From: Bidens hawaiensis
Taxonomy: Eukaryota; Streptophyta; Magnoliopsida; Asterales; Asteraceae
NCBI GenBank assembly: GCA_021521415.1
Contig: JAIQDT010000299.1
Coordinates: 1,116,001-1,180,000 of the forward strand
DNA: 64,000 nucleotides
Direction of reading: 5' to 3'
Shown here: in pieces, positions 33,288 to 42,415 of the stretch
Layout of the letters: every line of letters begins with the position of its first letter
Position numbering within the stretch: position 1 is the first letter of the stretch
Position numbers and translations under genes: made by a program
The notes under the pieces: model-generated
The model's database searches: none
Told to the model about the DNA's origin: nothing
What the model saw: the letters and a program-made list of their open reading frames with translations, nothing else

Positions 33288-36190
33288 GCCATGCTGTGGC
33301 ATCGTCGTCTTGGTCATGTCGATATCAAAAACCTGAATCGTCTTGCAAAAAACAACATTGTACGAGGCTTGCCAGTTAAAGATTTTGTGACGATTGAGAA
33401 GTGTGTGGCTTGTGCGTTGGGTAAGCATCATCGAAAATCACACAAGCCAAAGATGATAAATACCATTTCAAGTGTCTTTCAATTGCTTCATATGGACCTG
33501 TTCGCTATAGTTCATGTCTTGAGTCTATCTCGAAGTAATCACTGCCTGGTCATCACCGACGACTACTCTCGTTTCACTTGGGTATTTTTCTTATCAAATA
33601 AGAGTGAGACAGCTGAATTGAACAAGAAGTTCGTGGTGCTCATGGAAAATCAGTTGAACTTGAAGCTAAAAGGGAATCGTAGTGACAATGGCACGGAGTT
33701 CAAGAATTCTAAACTGAATCACTTTTGGGCCGAAAAGGGAATTTTTCGTCAGTATAGCTTAGCTCGTACCCCGCAGCAGAATGGTGTTTCTGAAAGAAGA
33801 AACCATACTTTGATTGAAGCTGCAAGAACGATGTTATGTGATTCAAAGTTACCGGGGCTGAAGCGATCAACACCTCCTGTTATGTTCAAAATCGGGTGTT
33901 GATCAATAAATCTCAGATGAAGACTCCCTACGAAATTGTTTATGGTCACAAGCCCACAGTCGCACACTTTCGAGCCATCGGGTGTCCGTGCACCTTATTG
34001 AATCTTGAGTCGACTCCTAAGTTTGAAGACAAGGCAGATGATTGTTATTTCGTCGGTTATGCAGGTTGAACTGCCTACAGAGTCTACAATAAGGCATCGA
34101 AACAGATTGTAGAGTCTTATGATGTGTGCTGGTTAGAAGAAAATGAGACAGATAATCATGTGGGGCCTAACTGGTTGTTTGACTATGACAAATTGTTCAA
34201 GCCATTCAATCTGTTTCCTGTAATTGATTCAGATAATTCAGGGGGAGGAACTTCTGCTGTTGATGATGATGAAGAAGATGCTTCGGCTAATACTCAAGAA
34301 CTTCCCATGCTGAGTATAGACCCGTCTGTACCTGCAGACATCACTCAGCCGTCATCAGAGGATCTGGAAGAGAATACCACCGACACTGTACCCCCACAAG
34401 AACCTTCCCCAGCAGAGATTTCATCAGTTGAGGAGGAGAGCAGTATTCATCAGATATTCGGTAGCACTCTATTCATTGATGCCATTCCAAATGAATATGT
34501 TGCCAGTACCTCGTACTCGCACTATACTACAACATCGGGATGGAGGAACCCTCTCACTGAAGCACTCGAAGATCCAACCAATTTACTAGTAAACTGTTTT
34601 GTTCCAGGTCACTCCATTCCATCAAGAATTCAATGGGATCATCCCATTGACAATATTATTGGTCCCCTTGAAGCTGGCGTCTCAACCAGAAGTCAGACTG
34701 GAACAATCAACAACTGCTTGTATTCTTGCTTCATTTCACAAATTGTGCCCAAGACGGTTGACATGGCTTTGCAAGAACCAAGCTGGGTTGACGCCATGCA
34801 TGAGGAACTTAATCAGTTTGAGAAACTCAAGGTCTGGAGGTTGGTTGAACTACCCGCAGGGAAGAAATCACTAGATACGAGATGGGTTGTTAGTAATAAG
34901 CAGGATGACTCGGGGGTTATTGTTAGAAAGAAGGCAAGGCTTGTGGTTCGTGGTTTTCGTCAAGTTGAGGGTTTGGACTATACTGAGGTATACGCTCCAG
35001 TGGCTCGTCTTGAGGCCGTTGGGATCTTCTTAGAATATGCGTCGTACATGGGTTATGGTCTATCAAATGGATGTCAAGACAGCGTTCTTATATGGTGAGG
35101 TAAAGGAAGAAATTTATGTGGATCAGCCACCAGGTTTTGTGGACTCCAAGCATCCGTCGTATGTCTATAAGCTGGACAAGGCTCTCTACAGCCTTCATCA
35201 AGCTCCTCGAGCATGGTATGCAACGTTGACTGCTCATCTTTTGGAGCACGGGTATAAGCGTGGAACCATTTATCAGACACTGTTCATAAAGACTGTTGGA
35301 AAGGATTTGATTTTGGTTCAGATTTATGCGGATGACATCATCTTCAGCTCTACCAGCACTGCTCTCTGTTCTGAGTTTGAAGAGGTGATGAAGAAAAGGT
35401 TTGAAATGAGCTCATTGGGGGAGATTTCTGGGTTTTCAATTTCATCAAAGCTCGACAGGCTCTGCTACATCAAGGGAAATACGTCAAGGATATGTTGGCA
35501 AAATTTGAGTTTCAGGATTCAAAAAGTGCGGCGACTCCTATGGCTGAAAGACCTCTTGTTTCTTCAGATCCTGATGGGAAACCCGTAGATCAAACGTATT
35601 ATTGGTCGATGATTGGGTCCCTAATGTATCTTACTGCCAGTCACTCTGACATCATGTTCGCGGTTTGTCAATGTGCCCGTTTCTAAGCTTATCCTAAACT
35701 CTCTCATTAACTGTTGTTAAACGAATTTTTAGATATCTGAAAAGGCAACCAAAGCTTGGTCTTTGGTATCCCAAGAATTTAGAATTTGATTTGTATGTTT
35801 TTGCTGACAGCAATTATGGAGGTGATGATATTGATAGGAAATCGACATCTGCTGGGTGTCAATTTTTGGGACATCGACTCATTTCGTGGCAATGCAAGAA
35901 ACAACAAACGGTGTCCACAAGTACCGCTGAGGCTTAATATGTTGCTTCTTCTGCTTGCTGTTCTCAGGTCATATGGATGCAACATCAATTGCTGGACTAC
36001 GGTTTGGAATTTCTTGACACTCCTATTTTCTGTGATAATGATGCTACAGTTGCCATTGTTAAAAACCCGGTCCAACATTATAAAACCAAGCACATTGATA
36101 TTAAAATTCATTTTATTCGTGACTGTTACGACCGGAAGTAATTCATCTTGAACAGGTCCACACTGAGAATAATGTGGCGGACCTATTTAC
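33288..36190 (+). pseudogene. Copia-1 integrase, reverse transcriptase and RNase H
   Basis: It resumes the pol gene cut by the Gypsy insertion. The integrase part has MLWHRRLGHVD, HMDLFA, RSDNGTEFKNS (N where D precedes S in relatives is kept as SDNG) and QQNGVSERRNH. A frame break follows near 33890. RT has [41 protein letters not shown] and [11 protein letters not shown] (YADD instead of YVDD), with a frame break at about 35095. RNase H has FADSNYGGDD, KSTSAGCQFLG and KTKHIDIKIHFIRDC, with a stop after STAEA. At least four lesions make this copy inactive. Confidence 0.85.
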
Positions 36191-38458
36191 GAAACCGGTC
36201 GGAACAGTCAGATTCAATGTGCCTGTAGGGTTTCTTAAGATGTTACATTTTGAAGATTGAGTACCTTTGAGGTTAAATTTTGTACATAAATGTTTTCGTA
36301 TTTCATTAATTAATGTACAAATTTAGGGGGAGAAAAAGAAAAAGACAAAAAGAGTGTATGTGCGTTACTAAAAAATATATATATGTTTTGTTCTGTTGCT
36401 TAAAATTACGTCGGTTACTCAAGTTCAACGGACATATCTCATATGTTTGGTCCCGTTATCAACTTCTGATTCACGGGATAGCCATTAACCTTAGAGAGTG
36501 ACCGGGGCGACTGAACATAAAACTTTATTTTGATTATTTCACTGAAAATTATGCCGGTCACCTAGGTTTGAGGGACATTTATTCGTATGTGTTTGGTCCT
36601 ATAGTCTACCTATAGACACATGGGATAGCCATTCACCTGAAAACACAAGGTGACTGGGGTGATTGAATTTTAAAATTGTCTTCGAAATTATCATCTGGGA
36701 AGTGATATTATTATTCGGCCAAAGCTTAACAAAAGCTTAAAATATTTTCAAATGAAAATTGATCCAACCCTTGAGAAATGATAGATAAATTGATTATGTG
36801 TGCCTAACGTGTGTAGTTATTAAGCTAAAAAGGCTTCTGATTAGTCATTGATGTGTATGGTAGATTTCTATGATAAGTAAAAGTTTGAAGTGATATAAAC
36901 TAAATCTGCTAAACTTATTGTGGAGATTCATTTTGAAGATGTTTGCATGTCCCTAGATACATCTCTCCGAATGATAGGCAGAAAAGTAATTACCTAGTCA
37001 TACACGAGCCCGTTAGTGTCTTGATCGCCAAAATTAAAAAAAAAATTGTATATATATATGAAAATTATTAAAAATTAAATTTGCTTTTTTATAAGGTTAA
37101 AGGGGCACCAGGGAACTACGGTGGTGGGGCATACAAGTAAGTCCTAAACACCCTGAATATAAGGCTTGTAAGTCCGGATGGCATGTAAATCCAACGTTCA
37201 ACCTTAAAGCTTAAAATTGTTTTTGTATAAAGAAAAGTCTTTTGATCAAGCATTAGGGGGTTGGAGTCAAATTGGGGTGATCTGCGGAAAGCCAAATAAG
37301 CTTTGAGAAGAGATAAGGGGCATCATAGGTCCATAAGTGATGCCCATATAAGATTTATGCCTAATTGAATCTAAGCATATCACTGGCACAATGAAAATCA
37401 TGCTAAGTTTCTAATTACCTGCTATCAACCTTTTCACTATGTCATAATAATGTTGAAAATGAATCACTGTGAAAGTATCATAATCAATATGATTTCATGT
37501 TCGGATCTTTTCTTAAAAAGGGTTGCTTGTTTAAAACAGCTGAAATTTGATCCCAAAATATGTTAAATTTACTGAAGGGTAGATGGGTAAATTATTTTTG
37601 CTTTAGTTTAGTTTTCTCTTTTTCTTAATTTTTAATTTCTATTTTTTAAATTTTAATTTTTACCTCATGCTTACTCGTGTCGAAACAAATGATTTTAAGA
37701 AATCATTTTTCACATGAATTTGGATTGTTTTTAGATCATGAAATTTTACGGTTGCTGGTCATAACTTTTGGGCCATTCTGTTTGGCCCAACATGTTCCAA
37801 ATCTCTGTTCTCGGCCCATCTAGGTTCTCGGCCCAGATGGATACATCTAAGAAGTTCAAAAGGTTTTGTTTACAGATTTGATTAAGTTTGGAAATGAGTC
37901 AAAGTGGTTTATCAAGGTCTTCATCCATTGGTTAAGTTTGGAAGATTTGCTGAGATTGAGGCAGATGTTGATGCTGCTGGTGCAGCTGTAGCTGAGGAAC
38001 ATGTGGTTCCTGCTCAAAGGCACGTCACCGCCTTTGAGACCTTGTCTGATGATGATGAGTCGGTTAGTTCTTCATCACAACGTATGGAGACTGAACATCA
38101 AGTAAATAGTCAGTACCTACTGCTGAGCAAGTTAGAAAGTTTGAAGCGTTCAAAGAAAAGCTCCAGTCAACTGAATTGAAGCCTCCTTAATCAGTCGCTA
38201 TGACACATGTTGAAGACGATATTGAAGAAGAGCCAGCCACCGATCTCATTCCACGAAAACGACAAAACAAAAGATCCGAGACCGGGTGTGCCGGCTAGTG
38301 ATGTGATACCAACTACTCAACCAACTGTTGCTGAGCCTGTTACTGTTGAAGCTCAGACAGCTCAAGGCCCATCTAATGCGGCTCAATAAACTCATGAACA
38401 GATTTTTGAAGATATTCTCGAGCACGACTAAAATCAACCAATAAACCAAGTTGGAGAT
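36191..38458 (+). other. Copia-1 3' region: conserved noncoding block and third-ORF relic
   Basis: About 36380-37400 is non-coding but clearly shares blocks with Copia-2 (minus strand, about 46440-47440), such as CCGAATGATAGGCAGAAAAG and CATACACGAGCCC. From 37890 to 38430 short open frames remain (EIEADVDAAGAAVAEEHVV, FETLSDDDESVSSSSQ). These look like a decayed piece of the extra Sirevirus ORF found intact in Copia-2. The 3' LTR starts at 38459 after AAGTTGGAGAT. Confidence 0.6.
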
Positions 38459-38837
38459 TTTTGGGCTATATTTATGGTTTATGCTTTATTTATTAGACGT
38501 AGTTTTTGGGCTTAATTGGGCTAATATATGTAAACCGAAATCTTGATTTCGGTGGGCTTTACTTTGTTTTGGGCCTAGGTTGGTAGTATATATATATTAT
38601 GTATGTAACTCATTGTAGGGTTGTTGGTTCTAAGTTGTTCGTTCATTGTTATTATTTTACCCGTGTAAGTTGGTTAAATGGCTGAAGCACCCGACGTATA
38701 ATATACGTGTGTTTTGAAGCTTCTTTATCGTGTTTGGTGTGTTCTTGATTGTTTTATAGAATCAACTTAGTGGTTAGTTTCCGCCTAACCGTTGAGTATG
38801 TTGATATCACATTGAAAGATCTGTCACGGGACTTACA
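38459..38837 (+). repeat. Copia-1 3' LTR
   Basis: It is 379 bp; the expected initial TG is mutated to TT (TTTTGGGCTA). It ends GACTTACA, followed by the TAGCA duplication. Confidence 0.9.
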
Positions 38838-39127
38838 TAGCAAGTTTAGTTCTATGTTAGCATTGTATTTATATTGAAGTTTGGAGCGCATACATGTTAA
38901 TTAGTGTTAATGGCTTTTGCCGGAAATCCGACGGTGGTTACGGGGTTCAATTGACGTTTTGGCATCGTTATAACACAATTAATAAGTTGGTTACGGTTAG
39001 ATATTAACGACAAAGTTCGTTATGCTTAATAATCGGGTTAAAGGACGAGGAAATAGGTGAGATTAAGGATTCCCGGTGCCGGAAATTCGGCGGCTGGAGA
39101 ATTGACGGAAAGACAGGGCCGTCACCA

Positions 39128-39142
39128 GGGGGGGGGGGGGGG
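39128..39142 (+). repeat. G15 homopolymer with adjacent G-tracts
   Basis: Fifteen consecutive G are followed by TT, five G, TC and four G. This could form a G-quadruplex, and the length is also assembly-error-prone. Confidence 0.85.
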
Positions 39143-39651
39143 TTGGGGGTCGGGGTTGCATTTTATTAATTTATTGTATTTTATAACCTTTAACTTTGAA
39201 TATTTTTATAAATGAAATAATATTCATGTTATTTGGATAATTACGCATTTAACCCGTAAAGTTCGATTAATGATAAAACTCGGGGTTTTATAAATAAATC
39301 GAAAGTAAGAATAAACGAACGAACATTGAACATCAAATGTCGAGAATATTACATAATTAATAAATGATAATATATCGAAATGAAACTTGAGAATATATAT
39401 TCATATATATTCTTTATAAACAAAAACCAAAAATTCGAAATGGGTCGGGTTTTCAGGTTTGAAAAATAACGCACGGGCACGGGCGATGGGCGCACTGTGG
39501 CGCTTTGATGATGCACTTTGCACTTCGCACGCTCGCATCGCCTCAAGCTGCTTGAGAGCCGCCTTAGTAATTTTGAACGATGGAAGCTAGATCGAGACGC
39601 AATGAGCTATCAAAGTACAAGGGCTAAAAATGAAAATCTGAATATTGTTAC

Positions 39652-39922
39652 CTTCGCGCTACGTGAACGAATCAGGTATAAAGTCTTCACGCTACACGAA
39701 AGACAAAATACATAAACCAAATCTGAACACTTCTCGCTATGCGATGAGCTTATCCATTCTTTCTTCGCGCTACGCAAAGTAACAATCTTGCATGAGTGAC
39801 ACGTGTGGACACATGGCAGAACGTGGTGCCACGTGGCACAACCATAGATGACTGAGCAAATGTTATGTTGGTTCGCGCGACGCGAATGGCTTATTCATTT
39901 GTCCTTTGCGCTACACGAAAGG
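39652..39922 (+). repeat. dispersed TTCGCGCTACGCGAA-type dyads
   Basis: Six variants occur in 270 bp: CTTCGCGCTACGTGAACGAA, TTCACGCTACACGAA, TTCTCGCTATGCGA, TTCGCGCTACGCAAA, TTCGCGCGACGCGAA and TTTGCGCTACACGAAA. All centre on CGCTAC/CGCGAC. Confidence 0.75.
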
Positions 39923-40240
39923 ACACAAAATCAGCTACAAATAAGAAAGTTCAAGGCATGCTCATTCCTCACACCTGACACATATTTTACACACACGTTT
40001 ACCTCAAGTAGCGTGCTGGTTATCGTAGTACGTGCCAAGCCTCAAGGTTCTGACAGTTTAAGCCATAGAGATTAGAAGTGCTGCTCGTACAAACTTAGGC
40101 GTATAAACTCTAAATACCTGTGTAAGGTAGGGGTTCGGCTCAAGTTATCATTTCATTATTATATTATATAGCTTATACCATAGTCGGGGGTATAGCCCGA
40201 ACCTTGATCACATATAAGCATAATATAATTTTTCATAAGC

Positions 40241-40606
40241 AAAGGTTATAGTCAAAATATTGTTTCTTCATTATTAAGAAACTTAACGTTTCACATACAT
40301 GGGGTATAGTCAAAATAATATTTCTTTATGATTAAGAAATATAATATTCACATACAAAGGTTATAGCTAAAATATTGTTTCATCAACATTAAGAAAAACC
40401 TAATCTTAGATACATAAGGATATAGTCAAAATATAGTTTCTTCACGATTAAGAAACATAAAGTTTCATATATAAGAGACATAGTCAAACTAATGTTTCTT
40501 CATGACTAAGAAACATAAGAATTTACATACAAGGGTTATAATAAAATTGACGTTTCTTCTTGAAGAAGAAACCTATCATAGATGTTTCTTCATGAAGAAG
40601 AAACTC
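40241..40606 (+). repeat. ~58-60-bp tandem repeat, about six copies, with internal hairpin
   Basis: Each unit carries GGTTATAGTCAAAATATTG followed by a hairpin of the form GTTTCTT-(7 nt)-AAGAAAC. In the second unit both stem ends change together (ATTTCTT with AAGAAAT). Confidence 0.85.
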
Positions 40607-41541
40607 AGTAATGATTGATAAACAAATAGAAAGATCACACGTACAAATATTTTATTCAGACAATGATCAATCAAGTTTTTAAGCTATCAAAACCAAACTA
40701 AAGGTCTATAGCTAGATCAAGAAACGATCCGTGTATTTATATAAACCTATTTTATTATAAGTTAATCATCATACATTCATAAAGGTTTTCAAGCAAGATC
40801 ACCACATCATTCAGACAGATAAACACAGTTGAATACGTTAAACCTTTACAAACAGTCAAAACAGATTTATACTCTATGAGATAAACGGGTTGTTTGTCTT
40901 GGAGAGTCAGTCAAACATTTACATGAGATTACGTGATCTCTAAAATGTTATAATAAAAATTAGAGAATAAAAGCAACTCATACCGATTACACATGTGTCT
41001 AGATCCAAACATAACTGTTTAGCCTAAACAATGGAAGGCTACGCGGCCGCGGGTTAACAGTCATAACTAGTTCTCCGGTATGGGCTATGTGGCTCGGAGA
41101 AACTTGTGTATGTGTAGGGCAGTGTCACAAATACCGGAAATAAAAATATTTTCGCTGAGAAATGTCAAGAAAACTATATTTTTATTATGATTGCAATGTT
41201 TTTAGAGTCAACGATTCACCAGCATATCGCTGACGTATTTTTCCCACATTTCAGGAAACAAATTTAGCACAAGTAGCAAAGAATTAGAGTAACTCAAGGA
41301 ATTAGATGCTCGCTACAAGAAGATGACTCAGTTTTAAATTATTTGATTATGGTAAACTGATTAAACATGAGTTTTAAATCAAACACTCGTAATTTATTAT
41401 CCAAGAAGTTTTCAAAGTAAATTAATATTTTATTATAAACGAAGTCTTCCGCTAAAACAACCCGCAACTATGATATATTTACAAAACAAGTACCTAATGT
41501 TGGTGACACTTCTAGGCCCTAAGTCGGGGTGTGACACTAAG

Positions 41542-41928
41542 GATGAAGAAGACGGGAAGTGGAATGGAACGGATCAGGGGCAAGACAGTAGTAATGGGGA
41601 TGATTGGAGAGTCAGACATAATGACGGGTATGAACCGAGAAATGAAGAAAATGTTGTTTGGGATGAAAAGGTAGATGAGCCGGTGAATTGGAGAGGTGCC
41701 GGGTTGAGAAATCGGAACAGGGGTAGAAATGGAATTAGGAGGTATCGTTCTGAAAGAGGACATGGGATTCAGGTTAACATGGGTGGTTTGGTAAAACAGG
41801 GGGCTGAATTCAGGTGTTAACAGTCGGTTCAGACCGGTTATCTTAGACGGTGCATCCCCGATTGTCCAACAAGTTCATGTACCGAGACAGCAAATGTTTA
41901 AGTCACAGCCATCGTGCATCAACATTGT
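41542..41928 (+). pseudogene. gag of the Athila/Tat-like element, second fragment
   Basis: It continues the frame that ended at 16004: DEEDGKWNGTDQGQ, an acidic and Asn-rich stretch, then NWRGAGLRNRNRGRNGIRR. It is frameshifted near 41820 and is cut at 41928 by Copia-2. Confidence 0.65.
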
Positions 41929-42344
41929 TGTAGGTTCCCTGGACGGATCGCACGAGATATCTCGATCAACTCAGGTGCGGAATCCCTGCGTAGATCGTTA
42001 CGAGTGTAGAACACGAATCACACGAACACACGAAATGAACACACGTTATATAATAACTCAAACACGTGATACGATATCACTATTACAGACACACGTTACA
42101 GCTCTCGTAACAACTCGAACAAAACTAACACGAACAACTGATTCAGCCGTAACCTATCAATATAAATACACGACAACTTCGCCTGGCATGTTCAGGCGAA
42201 GTTGTCCATAACTTCGCTTGACTAACAAGTTCGCCTGTTAAGCGAACTTGTCAGTAACTTCGCTTAAACATACAAAACATAATTAAACATTACAGACTTG
42301 ATTACAGACACTAGACTATGAACTACTGACATTATGCACCAACA
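41929..42344 (-). repeat. Copia-2 3' LTR
   Basis: Plus-strand ends are TGTAGGTTCC and GCACCAACA. It contains the hairpin AACTTCGCCT/AGGCGAAGTT (perfect 10 bp) and AAGTTCGC/GCGAACTT at about 42177-42262. A TATA-like CAATATAAATA lies near 42158. Confidence 0.92.
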
Positions 42345-42358
42345 GACTCCCCCTTGGC
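42345..42358 (-). promoter_or_regulatory. Copia-2 polypurine tract
   Basis: The minus strand reads GCCAAGGGGGAGTC immediately before the 3' LTR. Confidence 0.85.
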
Positions 42359-42415
42359 AGTAGCTTCATATCTTGATCTTTAAGCACTTGTCTTGTAATC
42401 TTCAATCTTGTATCT

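Larger units (their letters stand above)
18094..38837 (+). mobile_element. Copia-1, Sirevirus-type retrotransposon (decayed, invaded)
   Basis: Paired 379-bp LTRs (18094-18472 and 38459-38837) are flanked by the duplication TAGCA (18089-18093 and 38838-38842). A Met-tRNA primer site follows the 5' LTR. The gag and pol remnants run on the plus strand in the order gag, protease, integrase, RT, RNase H, the Copia order. A long noncoding 3' part with a third-ORF relic follows, as in Sireviruses. The 20.7-kb span includes a solo LTR with a hAT element, a gag-only Gypsy element and chloroplast-derived DNA. The N-terminal half of gag is largely missing. Confidence 0.88.
16005..41536 (+). mobile_element. 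outer LTR-type insertion in the Athila-like gag (contains the nest)
   Basis: The left end is TGTAACATCCTGG (16005), the right end CGGGGTGTGACA (41536). The flanks are CTGAG (16000-16004) and CTAAG (41537-41541), a 5-bp duplication with one change. The host gag is in frame across the removed segment. Sequence assignable to this layer is 16005-16305 and at least the right part of 38843-41536. A TATA-like GTATAAATAAG is at about 16197. No coding region of its own is visible, so it is probably a solo LTR invaded by later elements. Confidence 0.6.
38843..41536. other. right arm of the nested LTR layers, non-coding
   Basis: It has no gene. It contains a G-run, dyads of the TTCGCGCTACGCGAA type, a ~60-bp tandem array and the LTR end GGGGTGTGACA. 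Which part belongs to the outer element and which to the minus-strand LTR at 16306 is not resolved. Confidence 0.5.

Noticed and set aside
33087..33902. A 271-codon ORF that seems to join a hydrophobic N-terminus to an integrase
   Set aside because: It is an accidental fusion across the 3' border of the gag-only element into Copia-1; the first 68 codons are LTR.
16306..41536. Pairing the LTR that starts at 16306 with the end at 41536
   Set aside because: The flanks TGCAC and CTAAG differ, whereas the start at 16005 gives CTGAG/CTAAG and restores the gag frame; the 16306 LTR was left with an open right end.
41512..41820. Minus-strand ORF opposite the 41.5-41.8 kb gag fragment
   Set aside because: The plus strand carries the gag continuation in frame with the part at 16004; the minus ORF is its shadow.
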